A DNA stretch of 64,000 nucleotides, taken from positions 37,421 to 101,420 of the forward strand of contig JAOANU010000033.1 of assembly GCA_034387635.1 (NCBI GenBank), in the 5' to 3' direction. The notes beneath the pieces were generated by a model. That model was not told the origin of the DNA and ran no database searches. It was given only the letters and a program-made list of their open reading frames with translations. The translations under genes and the position numbers were made by a program. Origin of the DNA: Rhodosporidiobolus odoratus (lineage: Eukaryota > Basidiomycota > Microbotryomycetes > Sporidiobolales > Sporidiobolaceae). Each line of letters opens with the position of its first letter. Positions within the stretch are counted from its first letter, which is position 1. Shown here piece by piece: positions 35,071 to 47,644 of the stretch.

Positions 35071-38000
35071 ATGTCGGCTCCTGTTCACAACAACGAGCCG
35101 TCTGCCTCTGCTCCCCCCGCAGAGGTCACTCAGGAGAAGCCCGCCGCTGCTCCTGAGGCCGCTGCCGCCAAGAAGGAGGGTCGCTTCGACAAGACCTTCG
35201 TACGCTTTACTCTACCATCTATTGCGCGACAAAGCACGAGGAAGCAGCACTGACGAGATGCTCTCCCGATGACCAAACAATTCTATCCTCAACACTACAA
35301 CAGGAGGAGGAACGTGAGACCAAGCACGCGCTCGTTGATATGAGTACTATTGAGCTCAAGGCCGAGGACTTGTACGACAAGGTGAATCGCCATTTCCCCA
35401 TTTCCCGTCGAAATCGTCATATGGAGTGCTGACGCCTCTTCTCTTGTTTTCGAACCGATACACTCTCTGGTGACTGCTATGCGTCATTGTGCGTGTTTAG
35501 GACAAGGTCGACCTCGAGCAGGTCGAGATGGAGGATGTTTGGACCCTCCTACAGTACGTCCCGCCTTCGATCCTCCGTCTGCCCCCGCGCGGCCTGAGCG
35601 GTGCGGGTCCGGTACTCTCGCGCGTGCGGCAGTGCAACATGAAAGGTCATGTTGCGCCTGAAGGCCCGTGAGGAGTTGCGGCGGATGTGCCGGACAAGCC
35701 GCTCCACCACCGACCTGATTGGCCGAACTCTTGTTTCAGCCTGTTCTGCGTCTTCTGAGCACCCGTACTGACTGCTACGCTGCTTTGCTGAACAGGTGCA
35801 AGGAGGATGGTCTCACCAACGCTGAGGCTGAGCGCCGTGTCGGCATCTTTGGCCCCAACAAGCTGGAGCACAAGGAGACCTCCGCCTTCCTCCAGTTCCT
35901 CTCGTACGTCTGGCTCGCTTCCTGCGCAGTGGCACGCATGCTTACAACCCGCGCTCCCGCAGCTTCATGTGGAACCCCCTCTCCTGGGTCATGGAAGGTG
36001 CCGCCCTTGTCGCCATCGCTCTCTCCAACGGTGAGGGCAAGGCTCCCGACTGGCAGGACTTTGTCGGTATCGTCCTCCTCCTTTTCATCAACTCCGGAAT
36101 TGGGTTCTACGAGGAGCGTTCCGCCGGTAACGCCGTCAAGGCGCTCATGGAGTCCCTCGCGCCAAAGGCCAAGTGCAAGCGCGACGGCTCGTGGATTGAA
36201 ATCGACTCTGCCGACCTCGTTCCCGGAGACGTTATCGCCTTCAAGATCGGTGACATCGTTCCCGGCGACTGCCGTCTTTTCGACGCCATCAACGTTTCCA
36301 TCGACCAGGCTGGTCTTACCGGCGAATCCCTTCCCCAGGGCAAGAAGGTCGGCGACCAGTGCTTCTCTTCGTCCATCTGCAAGCAGGGTGAGGCCGAGGG
36401 TGTCGTTATCGCCACCGGTGCCAACACTTTCTTCGGTCGTGCCGCTTCGCTCGTCGGTGCCGACGACGACTCGACTGGTCACTTGCAGGTTCGTCTTTCC
36501 TCTCGCCTTGCCTGGTCGCCGTCGAGCTGCTATACTGACGCCACTTCTCTTCGCGCTCCGCAGCAAATTCTCGCTCAGATCGGTCTTTTCTGCTTGGTCT
36601 CCATCGGAATCTTCATCGTCCTCGAGATTGTCATCCTCTACCCCCGCTTCCACTACTCGTACCGTCGCGGTCTCGACAACATCCTCGTGCTCTTGATCGG
36701 TGGTATCCCCATCGCCATGCCGACTGTCCTCTCCGTCACGCTCGCCGTCGGTGCTCAGCAGCTCGCCAAGTACAAGGCTATCGTCACCCGTATCACTGCC
36801 ATCGAGGAGCTCGCTGGTGTCACTATCCTCTGCTCTGACAAGACCGGTACCGTGCGTTCTCCTCTCTCGCCCTTGGCTTACAACCGCTCCGATACTGACT
36901 ATCTTTGTCTCTGCAATCGACAGCTTACCACCAACAAGCTCACCATTGACAAGTCTACCCTCAAGACTTACGGCTCGGCTAGCCCCGAGGAGGTCATCCT
37001 TTACGCTGCCTACGCTTCCCGTACCGAGAACATGGACGCTATCGACACGTACGTCTTCATCTCTCTTGCACTCACCAGCCTTCGCTCGATGCTGACCTTC
37101 TTTTCACCCTCAGGTGCGTTACTGGCGCTATCCCCTCGATTGAGGACGCTCGCCGCGGCATCAAGCTCCTCGACTTCAAGCCCTTCAACCCGGTCGACAA
37201 GCGTACCGAGATCACCTACACCGTTGACAGCACTGGCGAAATGAAGCGTGCCACCAAGGGTATGACCGGTATCATCATTGAGCTCTGCTCGCGCAACAAG
37301 ACTGCCGAAGTCGAGGACGCCCTCGAGAAGGATGTCGAGGAATTCGCCGCTCGTGGTCTTCGTGCCCTCGCTGTCGCCATCGAGGACGTCCCGTCTGGTG
37401 ACAAGGACGGCGAGGGTAACGGATTCGAGCTCATCGGTCTACTTGCCATCTACGACCCTCCCCGTGACGACACCAAGCAGACTATCGACGAGGCTCAGGC
37501 GCTCGGCGTCAAGGTCAAGATGGTCACTGGTGACCAGCTCGCTATCGCTAAGGAAACCGGCCGTCGTCTCGGTCTCGGCGACCACATGTACCCCGCCAAG
37601 GTTCTTCAGACCGGTGGCTTCCCCGCTGGCGGCAAGCACGGTTCCCTCGACGAGATGATCCTCGACGCCGACGGTTTCGCCGGTGTCTTCCCCGAGCACA
37701 AGTACGAGATCGTCAAGCGCCTTCAGGGTCTTGGTCACCTCTGCGCCATGACTGGTGACGGCGCCAACGACGCTCCCGCTCTTTCCCGTGCCAACGTCGG
37801 TATCGCCGTCGAGGGTGCCACTGACGCTGCCCGTGGTGCCGCCGACATCGTTCTTACCGAGCCCGGACTTTCCACCATCGTTCACGCTATCCGCCAGTCT
37901 CGTGTCATCTTCCAGCGCATGCGTAACTACTCCATCTACGCTTGCGCCGTCACCATCCGTATCGGTGTGTTTCCTTCTTCGTCTCCTTCCTTTCCTCGCG

Positions 38001-39189
38001 CTGACTTTTTGCCTCTCTCCTCGCCTCCGCAGTTGTCGGTTTCGCCGTCATGGCCTTTGCTTTCCAATTCGACTTCCCGCCGTTCATGGTTCTTATCATT
38101 GCTCTCCTCAACGACGGTACCATCATGACCTTGTCGCTCGACCGTGTCCTTCCCTCTGCGACCCCCGACTCGTGGGACTTGGGCGAGATCTTCACCTACG
38201 CTTTCGCCTACGGTCTCTACCTCGCTGCTGGCACCATCGCGTTCTACTGCGTCATCATCTACACCACTTTCTTCACTGACAAGGTGCGAATTTTTTCCCT
38301 TCTCCCGATTTTTTCCCTTTTCTTCCCCCTTTTTCTTCTCTCTTCTCTTCCTCACTCTTCCCTTCAACCTGCAAGGCTGACACACGCTCTACACTCGCAG
38401 TTCGGCGTAAATAACATAGTCGACCATAACGACAAAGATGTCCACATGATTATCTACCTGCGTAGGTCCTCCTATCGTCCTCCTTGTGGCTCTCCTCAGT
38501 GAACTGACCCTCTCTGCCTTGCTCTCAACCAATAGAGGTTGCCCAGATCTCGCAGGCCTTGATCTTCATCACCCGTTCACACGGCTTCTTCTTCATGGAA
38601 CGTCCGTCGGTTGCGCTTTTCCTCGCATTCTGCTTGGCTCAGCTCATTTCGTCCATCATTGCCGCTTACGGTGACGTGAGTCTTCCTTTCCTTGTTCTCT
38701 ACTCCCATCTGCTTCCTTTATAACATGCATCACTTGAACTGACCACTTTCTTGACTCTGCAGTGGGGCTTCACCAATGTCCGTGGTGTCTCCGGCGGATG
38801 GATCGGTATCGTCTGGGTATGCTGCCCCCTCCTGCTACTCCCATCTCTCTTTCACCTTGGACAGTTGCTGACTCTCGCTCTCTTTTCCCTTCACAAAGGT
38901 ATGGAACATTGTCTGGTTCTTCCCTCTCGACTTTGTCAAGTTTGGTGTTCGCGCTGGCGTCGGCGCCTGGAACCGTCGCCGTGGCAAGAACGTCCCCGTC
39001 GCCACCGAGGGTGTCCCGATGACCCGCACTCAGTCCCGCCACGAGTCGCTCTACTCGAACCGCGTCTCGTTCCTCAAGCGTGCCCAGCGTTCCGTCGGCC
39101 TCGGCAAGAAGGTTCACGTCTCCAACGCCGAGCTCCAGCGCTTCTCGTCGCACCAGGCCTCGGCTTCGGGTGCTGCCCTCCGCAACTAA
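35071..39189 (+). CDS. PMA1: Plasma-membrane H+-ATPase (P-type, plant-like)
   Basis: Proton pump energising the plasma membrane. Thirteen exons: 35071-35199, 35304-35381, 35501-35553, 35796-35903, 35963-36488, 36564-36851, 36924-37048, 37114-37964, 38033-38283, 38401-38461, 38536-38675, 38763-38816 and 38899-39189, closing to 985 codons (984 residues). Motifs in order: actuator LTGES; phosphorylation site CSDKTGTLTTN, split by an intron after [20 protein letters not shown]; hinge [11 protein letters not shown]; then [11 protein letters not shown] and membrane segments including [20 protein letters not shown]. The segments [29 protein letters not shown] and [11 protein letters not shown] resemble plant pumps more than ascomycete Pma1. 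The C-terminus is basic and Ser-rich and ends SGAALRN, lacking the plant 14-3-3 end. A damaged inverted copy of its 3' end lies at 29635-30290. Confidence 0.96.
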
Positions 39190-40345
39190 GCCCGCGCTTC
39201 CCTTTCTCCGCATCTCTTCCTCTTCGCCTTTCTTTCTCTCGCAACCTGACACTCTCTCCGCATCGTCTCTCTCCCTCTCTCTCTTGGTCTCGCACATTCG
39301 TCTTCCTCTCCCTTCCCCAGTTGTCGTCGGTGTTTGCTAGGCCTTCTCTCTCTCTTGATTCCTCCCATCGTTAATATCCCTGAAACGCCAAGTTCTTTTA
39401 GAGTAATGTCTTCCTACAGTCGCTGTGGAGATTGACACGAGAGGCTCTGTTCTGTCCCACTCCTGCTGCTCTGCTTGGCCGCTCTCGTCTCTCCGAGGGA
39501 GTGATAGATACCCTGTACTCTCTTTCCGACACCCCTCGCCCTGAAGGCCGGCCGGCTGGTAGCCCGCTTGCCTCGACAGTTTGGCGAGCTTCGTGCGTGC
39601 GAGCGAGGAGATGTGGCGGTGGCTCTTCTCTACCGAGGCAAGCTTGACTTGCAATGCACCAGCTTTCTCTTCCTCTTCCTGCGAATGAAGGTGTTTCCGG
39701 CCAGCGCAACCGGAAGAAGCTCGCCTGCGCTGAAAGTAAATTGGTGAAGCTCAAGGCGGGACGAGCTCCACATGCAGGTGCGCGGAACAGGAGCCAGCGG
39801 ACCGGCAAGAGGGAGAAAGCTGAGAGGGCGCGGAAAGTAGGATGTCCGATTCGCGGAGTGTCAAGCAGGACGCTTCGCCGTGCCAAGGAGCGAGAGCGTG
39901 GAGAGGCGGAGTTTGTCGTATCGAGTGGTAGGCAGGCGGGTGCGCGCGCTTCGAAGAGGCGAAAAGGAAGCAGTGTGCGGCAGGACAGCGCTGGCGAGTG
40001 TAGTTGTGCAAGACCAGCGATTGCACGGGTCAGAGTGCGAGTGATGATATCCCGCAGCAAAGCAAGTCGCGGGCGGGGATTGGTACGAGAGTTACGGTTC
40101 CGCGAGGGGGAGAAAAGGCGGAAACTTGGCATGTCGCGTAGAAGCTGAGGAAGCTTGGCGCCATGCTGTAGGACTCGACAGTTAGCCTGAACAGACTAGA
40201 AAGAGGATCAAAGCGAGTGGGAGCGCACCTTGTCCTCGTCCACCGGAGCGAGAAACCCTCGCGACAAGTCGTCGACTTCGCTGGGAAGCTGTCGTTCATG
40301 CTGCATGGAGTAGATAGCAGCAATAAAAGCGGAACCAGCGTTGTA
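39190..40345. other. PMA1 3' flank, source of dispersed duplications
   Basis: Pyrimidine-rich 3' UTR to about 39420, then GC-rich sequence. Minus-strand frames are open but show no domain. The block 40180-40345 recurs, diverged, at 28850-29020 (inverted) and 43075-43250 (same orientation). On the minus strand it has exon-like structure: acceptor TTACAG at 40345-40350 and donor GTGCGC at about 40226, with a frame reading EEGRYNAGSAFIAAIYSM then RQLPSEVDDL. It might be an exon of a small unknown gene that includes 40380-40440. Confidence 0.5.
40180..40345 (-). repeat. Three-copy dispersed sequence, best-preserved copy
   Basis: Shares extended similarity with 43075-43250 (same strand) and 28850-29020 (opposite strand). 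Key shared words on the plus strand are GTTGTAGCGTCCTTC, GGGAAGCTGTCG or GTGAAGCTGTCGG, and GCACCTTG. In this copy and in 43 kb the frame GRYNA...QH(E/D)RQL is kept open; in the 28.8-kb copy it is broken by TAG. This suggests a formerly coding exon that spread by duplication. Confidence 0.6.
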
Positions 40346-41518
40346 GCGTCCTTCTTCAGCTGTAAGAGGTGACGAGGCTAAAGCCAGGATCCGACCAATT
40401 GATCTCTCGTCTTTGACTCCTCCATCTCAGACCCACTAGCCTGCTGAATTGGACTATAGGCACATAGTTAGCTCACTACTTACACTCGCAAGCATCTCTC
40501 ACCGCCATTGACGGCGGCGTCGCTGCGTCACACCATCGCCTCCTCGCCTCGCTCGTGGGACGCTGCTCAAGGGCTTACTGGGCGTGGATGCTGCGGGATG
40601 CGGGACAAAGACAAGTCCGCATGGGACCAGCAGCGGCCGCATATATCATTGTCTGAGGTGCGTCGATTCGTTACGTCGTCTCGTGTTCCGATCTGAACAT
40701 ACTGAAGATACTCTCGTCTCCAGGCCTCTCTCTTTGCTCACCTTCTGGTGCCGCGTACATTCCTATCGGACGAAAAAGCGCGTGTACCCTTGAGTCGTTC
40801 TCTCCGCCTCGCCACCTCGACTATAACTTCGTCTCCATTCTCACCTTTTCCGCCTCGTTACCCTTTACCTCCACCTCAACGCGCATCCTCGCTTTGAAGT
40901 AGGGTAATCTGGCAGTGTGCTGCATCCCTATACGCATGCGTCATACTGCTGATGACGCTTGCACGCTGTTCAGCTTCCCGCCAGTCCGGTGATCTTCTCG
41001 ATGCTATTGTCGCCTTGCTCGCGCAATCCCCTGTTCCTATTTCCTGACCGCCTCCTCACTCCTCGACATACCCGACCCTGATCACTAACTTACTTACTGA
41101 ATAGCTGGCTTGACCCCCTCGTCACCGCCCACGTTCTTTCTTGCCCGGATTTCCCGAGGACGGTCAATGCGTTGCTGGACAATATCCCTGCGAGTCGGGC
41201 TCTCTCTTCTCCGCTCTGTCTCCCTCCATAGGTCGCGCACGCTCAACAGCTGTCTCGGCCCCTTCAGGCTACCGCTGCATCACCGTCCACCTTTTACCCC
41301 AGCCTCTCCTATTGCCAGTCAACATATCCTGGTCGTCCTGCCCTGGCTCTACTTTGTCCTTCCTATACGTAACGGAACCCGCTCGCTATTCGGGGCCGCT
41401 TATTAGCCCATTTCTGCAGCCCCATTGTGCGTAGTCCTCCTCACTCTTGAAACTACAGCAACTCATCGTCCTGTCCATCTTGCGCAGCTCTTTCACCCTT
41501 ATCCTCAACGATTTGACT
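40346..41518. other. Intergenic region
   Basis: About 1.2 kb. Near 40350-40470 the minus strand has an ATG frame (MEESKTRDQL) just before a donor-like GT, which could be a first exon for the unknown unit at 40226-40345. The rest shows no coding signal. The 300 bp before 41519 may include unrecognised leader exons of member C. Confidence 0.4.
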
Positions 41519-42481
41519 ATGGGTAACGCCGGCTCGACCCAAGTCAAAACACCTTCAGCTGCCTCAAGGAAGTTTTCTGGAAGCTAAAGGCCAACTATCC
41601 CGGTACAAGCGAGGACGCATGGGACGAGTGGAGCGAGCCTTATAGGACCGCTTTCAGGCATGTTTGGCATCTACCTGATATGGAGGAACATCGCAAAGGA
41701 GCAGCACAGGGCTTCAAGCAGCTTCTGAGGAATATGGACAGGAGCGAGGACCACCACATTCGGAATGTAAAGGGGATTGTGCGTGCCCCCTTTCCTGCCA
41801 TGCTTCACCAGGACCGTCGATTGATGAAGGTTGGTCATTCTTACACTTACACCCCCCCAGGATGCCTTCGTATTGGAGGATCCTTCCGCCAAGGACATCC
41901 GACGCATCTACTACCTGTATCCCGAGACAGCTCATCGTCTTACCTTCAAGGTGGCGTCTAATCCAAGCTTCACCGAGAGCACCAGGGCGCTTCTCTGGGC
42001 CAAGGACACCCAATACGGCTTCGACTTGTTATTCAATCGATACAGCAAAAGTCGCGGAGATCAGCGACCTATTGAGCAGGAGAAGTTGTTCAACGCGTTG
42101 GAACGGTTTGATCATTACCGAAGAGACGTGGAGTTGGGGCTGCGGGTTCGCGTGGAAGATCTCGTACGTTCTGGTCTAGCTACCATATTCCTGACTTCCT
42201 CTTTCTGACAAACTGCCATGGCGATCCTACAGCCGGAGCTCGGTGACGATGGAGTATTGCGGCAAAATCCCCTTAGCGTCCATGTAAGCATCTTGTACCG
42301 CTGTCCTCTCTATCCACCATTTTCTCCCCAATATCTCACTAGCTACGAGCGACAAGAAAGCCGCTACTGATGCAGCTCCGCTTCTCAGCCACAACACTCC
42401 CTCTCGCACCGCACCCGTCATCGCTCTGTAGAGCCCGGTCTCAGTCAGCGTCAGCAGTCGGTCTACAACAACCGTTGGTGA
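41519..42481 (+). CDS. Unknown exon-module family protein, member C (frame break near start)
   Basis: Exons 2-4 close cleanly in phase 0: 41861-42163 (101 codons), 42233-42283 (17 codons, starts Pro) and 42389-42481 (31 codons including stop; Arg/His/Ser/Gln-rich tail ending VYNNRW). Exon 1 ends at 41778 with Ile, as in member B, and encodes CLKEVFWKLKANYPG, DAWDEWSEPY and a charged helix. The only Met-Gly start (41519, MGNAGSTQ, Gly2 and Ser6) lies in another frame: TAA at 41524 blocks the module frame and no intron of plausible size reconciles them. Either one base is missing or added at about 41540-41558, or the true start is further upstream. Exon 2 has PSAKDIRRIYYLYPE and ends RVRVEDL. 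Possible recent pseudogene. Confidence 0.6.
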
Positions 42482-43668
42482 ATCTGCCGGTTGCCTTTGG
42501 CCTTTTCTCACCCCTCAACTTGCCCCTGCCGGGATCACCTCGCAATTAGCCTCCTAGGGAATACCTCTCAGCCGGCTCCTCATTGGCTACCTATACACAC
42601 TTATTACTAACCGTCTGATCTGATCCGTACCATTCTTGCCGCGCCTTTTGTCAATCGCTGGTCGAGTGCATCTGTGCAATAGGTCGATATCTAGTCGTTT
42701 CACTGACTGCAGCGAGATGCTACAGCGCTTGATGAACTGCCCTTTGCGGCTCGGGTCTGTCCTGCTTCAGCTAGAGGATCTGGTTGACAATGAAGGAAAG
42801 GATCAGGAGAAGAAGACGGAAAACTCTTGCTGCGACGTGCCGTCTGCTTGTTAACCAAGTCGCTGGTAATGACTATACCGCCTAGCATGCAGGCAGCACG
42901 GCAGAAGTAAGGAGTCTGCCATCAAGCCGCTCTGTCGCTGAGATAAGCGTGTGAGCGATTTGAACCGAGGACAAGCTGGATAACGGAAGGCGACAGAGAG
43001 GTCAGAAATCCCACGTTAGTGCTGCAGGTCCGTTGTCAATGAAGCTCTATAAAGTTTGGGGGGCAGCCTGGACAAGGTAGCGGCTGGCTGGTAGCGAGAC
43101 AGGCGTACCTTGACCTTGTCCATCCGTGATGAGGGCACCTTGACAAACGACCATTGACTTCACTGTGAAGCTGTCGGTCATGCTGCACCGGGAAAACAGC
43201 AATAGCAGGAGCGGGACTAGCGTTGTAGCGTCCTTCCAGCTCGGAAAGAGTCGGACAAGCGAGTAGGGCAAGACCGGAGGGACGGAGAGGCTGCAGAGCG
43301 ACATGTGAGACCGTAGTAGCAGCAGAAGACAATGCGGAGGAAGGAAGGAGAGTGGAGCTAGTCGGAGCCGGGCTGTTACAGTGAGGCCTGAGGAGACGAA
43401 TGGGGAAGAGAATGAAGGGGACTCCATATCCCGGCTCTCGGGGCGTCGCCGGCTCTGCTCGCTCGAAGTGGTGATTGAAGTAGGCTCTGCGAGCTGCTTA
43501 GGACTGTGGGAGACTGTGCAAAGATGCGATGTAGCAGCAACTGCTCGACTCCGATGAGTCGCTCTTCTCGCTCGCTTCTGCCGTTAGTTTCATCATACGT
43601 CGACATCGCTCGATCTACTCCTGCTATCGCCTGAACTGCAGTACAGGAGAGACCAGCACTTGTACACC
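42482..43668. other. Intergenic region before SYF1
   Basis: About 1.2 kb. It contains the same-orientation repeat copy at 43075-43250; otherwise no supported gene. The region 43450-43660 is the likely SYF1 promoter. Confidence 0.5.
43075..43250 (-). repeat. Three-copy dispersed sequence, second copy
   Basis: Diverged copy of 40180-40345 in the same orientation. On the minus strand it keeps the frame LEGRYNASPAPAIAVFPVQHD, but the acceptor that precedes this frame at 40345 is degraded here (CCGAG instead of TACAG). Confidence 0.6.
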
Positions 43669-46600
43669 ATGCCATCCTACTCGAGTCTGGCGTCGCATTT
43701 CCCTCTCACTTTCCCACTTCCAACCTTCACCACACATCCTGAACTACTTCAATCTCAACACTTGACTACTGAGCACGACCTGCTCAGGAACCCTTCAAAC
43801 TTATCAAGATGGCAACACTACATCTCACTCGTCCGCGACGAAGTCGAAGCCTCGTTGAAGGATGCTCGAGGCAAGGCATCCGGAGTAGAGAGAATGCTAT
43901 TGGGCGACAAACTCTCCACTCAGGAAGGCAGGGATGGACTCCTTCGCCTGGTCGATGTCTATGAACGTGCCCTGCAGCACCACCCTCGATCTTACACTCT
44001 CTGGCGCGACTATCTCGCCGTTCGCTCCTCCTTCGTTCTCGGTACCGCTGCCAAACCCCTCAAGCTCGCTGCGCCCAAGAAGAAACGCGCGAGTGGGAGC
44101 GGTGAGCCAGAGGGGAGGAACATGACGGATTGGCTCGAGGCGGGAAAGGGCGAAATCGACGAGATTGAGGAAGGTGAAAGGGATTACGAGACTGAGTGGG
44201 AGGGTGGCTTGGATGGGATCCTCGGGCTCGAGGAGTGGAGAGCCCTGGCGGCGGTATTTGAACGCGCGGTCATGTGGCTTGCTCAGGTACGTTCTTTCGC
44301 TTGGCCTTGCCTTGCCTTCCTTTCATGCGGTCCTGACAGCTCTCTGTTTGGCAGATGCCGCGGTTCTGGCTCTCCTACCTCACCCTCTTCCTCCACCCGT
44401 CTTGCCCCGTCCCTCTCTCGCACACTCACGCGCGTCGCACGTTCGACCGGGCCCTTCGAACCCTCCCGCCCTCCCTCCACTCCCGCATCTGGCATCTTTA
44501 CCTAACTTGGGCGTCTCCCTCTTCCCCAGCTGCTCCCTCCGCCTCGACCGTCGTCTCCATCTGGCGCCGTTACCTCGCCCAAGACCCCCAACCAACGGGC
44601 TACTACATCCGCGAAATCCTCCTCAAACTCGACCCGCCTCGCCCGCTCGAAGCCGCGAAACGGCTCCTCTCCCTCGCGAGGGACATTCAGAGTGGAAAGG
44701 TTACTGCCGCGGGAGCGGACGGGAAATCTGCGTATCAGGTTTTGGTTGAGTTTTTGGAGGTGGTGGAGAAGTACCCTGAGGAGGTTGGAATCGAGGCGGA
44801 GGAATCGCAGGCTCTTCAGGTGGCGAGGGAGACGGAAGAGGCACAGAAGCCTCAGGAGGGGACGGTCGCCCTCAATGGCGCGGCGGCCAAGGATCAACAG
44901 CAGACGGGCAACAACGACAAGAAGCGTGGACCGGTTGATCCTCCTGCTCTCGACCCTTCGGTCCTCGACCCTACTCGCTCGACTCTCCTCGACGTCTCCT
45001 ACCTCCTTCGCTCGCACGGTTTGACCCTCTACCCTGATCAAGCCGGTCGACTTTGGACCGGTCTCGCCACCTACTGGATCAAACGAGGCGAGTTTGACCT
45101 CGCTCGTCAAGTCTTTGAGGAGGCTCTCTCGGCTGTTGTCACACTCAAGGACTTTACTCAGGTCTTTGACTCGTACGCTGAGTTCGAGGAAGGATACATC
45201 AGTGGTTTGATGGAAGGACTCGCCGATGCAGAGGCGGATGAGGAAGACAAGGAAGAGGATGAGAAGGAGCTTGATGAGTGCATGGTCAGGTTTGAGGAAT
45301 TGATGGATAGGAGGCCGTTTTTGGTGAATGAGGTTTTGTTGAGGAGGAATCCCAATGATGTGGGCGAGTGGGAGAAGAGGGTTGCCTTGTTCGGGAACGA
45401 TGATGAGAAGGTGCGTGTATGAGCTCATCTCCCCCTCTGCCTCCTGCTTTCAACCTGACTGCCGTTCCCGAGGGCTGACCTCTCCTTTTCTCTCGCCTCG
45501 TTTCTTCTCCCGCAATCCCCGACATGCTCTTCACGAGTAGGTCGCCGCCACCTACGCTCAAGCTCTCAAAACTATCACCCCTCGTCGCGCCATAGGCCCC
45601 TTGCACCAACTATACATCTCGTTTGCCAAATTTTACGAAATGGGCGGCGCCTCTGGGGAGGCCGAACCCGATCTCAAGAGCGCTAGGAAGGTGTTTACGA
45701 AGGGGACTGAGGTGCCTTTCCGAAGGGTGGAGGAGCTGGGTGAGGTTTGGTGTGAATGGGCTGAGATGGAGGTTAGGAACAAGTGCGTTTCCGCTTTTCT
45801 GCCTTACTCCTCGCCTCGGGTTCGTTGTTACGGTCTCGTCACGATCCGGCTGACTCTTTGGGTCGCCGGTGATCGGCTTCGAGTAGTAACTACGCCGAGG
45901 CGATCAAGGTCATGCAGCGCGCTTCGACCATTCCGAAGAATTGGAAGAATGTTTCTTTCCATGACGAGGTGCGCCTTCCGCTCGGTTTACTGCTTAGGAA
46001 ACGACGTAAATTGACTGTACATCGACCTTTCTTGTCCGTATCGCAATCTGTGCCTTGTCTGTCCGCAGTCCCTTTCCCCTCAACAACGTCTCTTCAAGTC
46101 CCTCAAACTGTGGTCCTTCTACGTCGACCTGGAAGAATCAATCGGAACCCCCGAAACGACCAAGGCCGTGTATGACAAGATTCTTGAGCTCAAGATCGCA
46201 AATGCTCAGGTCGTGGTCAACTATGCGAATTGGTTGGAGGAGGGAGAGTGGTGGGAGGAGAGTTTCAAGGTGCGTTCCGGCGTTGCTCCCTCTCTCTCTG
46301 CCTCCCGTCGCACTTTCCCGGCTACGCTTATTGACGGGCCCCTCCTTGCGCTCGCCCCTACAGGTGTACGAGAGAGGAACCGACCTCTTCACCTACCCGA
46401 TCGTTTTCGAGATTTGGAACGCTTACTTGAGCAAGTTCATCAAGCGATACGTACGTTGATCTTTATCTTCTGCGTTGCTTTCTCTAGGAGTCTAGGCTGA
46501 TAGGCTTTCCTATCTCGTAGGGCGGTTCTAAACTCGAACGAGCGCGCGATCTCTTCGAGCAAGCTCTCTCGACCTGCCCGCCCAAGTATGCGAAGCCCAT

Positions 46601-47644
46601 CTACCTTCTCTACGGCAAGCTCGAGGAAGAACATGGCTTGGCCAAGAGGGCTATGGCGGTGTATGAGCGCGGTGTTGAGGGCGTCGAGGTCGGCGATCGG
46701 TTCGAGGTGCGTTCTGCTTCATGTTCCTTGCTCAGCGCCTGCTACGTACTGACTGACTGAAGAGCTTTCCCTCGACCTCGACCTCGTGCGTGCAGATGTA
46801 CACCTACTACATCGCCCGCGCTACCTCCTTCTTCGGTCTCCCCTCCACCCGACCCATCTACGAAAAAGCCATCGAATCCCTTCCCGACTCGAAGACGGCG
46901 GAAATGTGCCTCAGGTTTGCCGCCCTCGAGAGAAAGTTGGGCGAGATTGATAGGGCTAGGGGAATTTATGCTCATGCCAGTCAATTCTGTGATCCGAGGG
47001 TGCGTTGGCGTTTCCCTTGCTCTCCGTCCTCCGCGTGTTCATCTTCCTCCGTCCTCTCGATCTGGGCGTACTGATTGTCATTCGTTTGCTTGTTGCTGTT
47101 TGGACCTGTGCGCGCAGACCCACCCCAAGTTCTGGGCCGAATGGAACAGCTTCGAGATCGAGACTGGAAGTGAGGATACGTTCCGCGAAGTACGTCTTCT
47201 TCCTATCTCTCAGCCTCTTACTCTCTCGAGCAAGTACGGTACTCTGTCAAGTTCGTTTCGTTCACTGACGTTCCATTTCTTCTCATATTCTCTTTTCCAT
47301 TCACCTTGTCTACCCGTCTGAACCGAAAACAGTACCTCCGCATCAAGCGAGCCGTCCAAGCCGCTTTCAACACCGAAGCCTCGTACCTCTCTGCCAAACT
47401 CGCTCAAATGCAAGCTCAACAGCCTTCCTCTGCTCCCGCCGCGGTTGAAGCCGATGGAGTCGATGCGATGGCTGCGCTCGAGGGTGGCGCTGCTACTGGA
47501 GGGGCTATGCGTGGGTTTGTGGCGGCTTCGGCTGCCGGAGGGAAGACTCTTGGCGGGCAGGGACAGGAGAAGGAGGAACAGGCGCAGGAGGAGAAAGGGA
47601 ATGAGGATGAGATTAGGATGAGTGATGATGAGGATGATGAGTGA
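43669..47644 (+). CDS. SYF1: Pre-mRNA splicing factor SYF1 (HAT-repeat protein)
   Basis: Scaffold subunit of the Prp19-associated (NineTeen) complex, needed for spliceosome activation in the nucleus. Exon 1 is 43669-44286, exon 2 44355-45410, exon 3 starts at 45541; further exons follow to the TGA at 47642. The protein is a chain of HAT (half-a-TPR) repeats with the W..Y....P pattern: LSRWQHYISLVRDE, PRSYTLWRDYLAVR, MPRFWLSYLTLFL, HSRIWHLYLTWA, LWTGLATYWIKRGEFDLAR, WCEWAEMEV, KLWSFYVDLEES, VVVNYANWLEEG, and later PKFWAEWNSFE, YLRIKRAVQAAFN. Insertions at about residues 125-170 and 385-430 are low-complexity. The C-terminus is acidic (SDDEDDE). About ten introns interrupt it. Gene order, length and repeat content all fit SYF1. 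Confidence 0.94.

Noticed and set aside
35775..36653. Long minus-strand frame inside PMA1
   Set aside because: Antisense shadow caused by the strong codon bias of PMA1; no splice or start context and no known family.
39398..40132. A 244-codon minus-strand frame downstream of PMA1
   Set aside because: Arg/Ser/Pro-rich composition, no domain, and the DNA recurs as a damaged duplicate at 29 kb.
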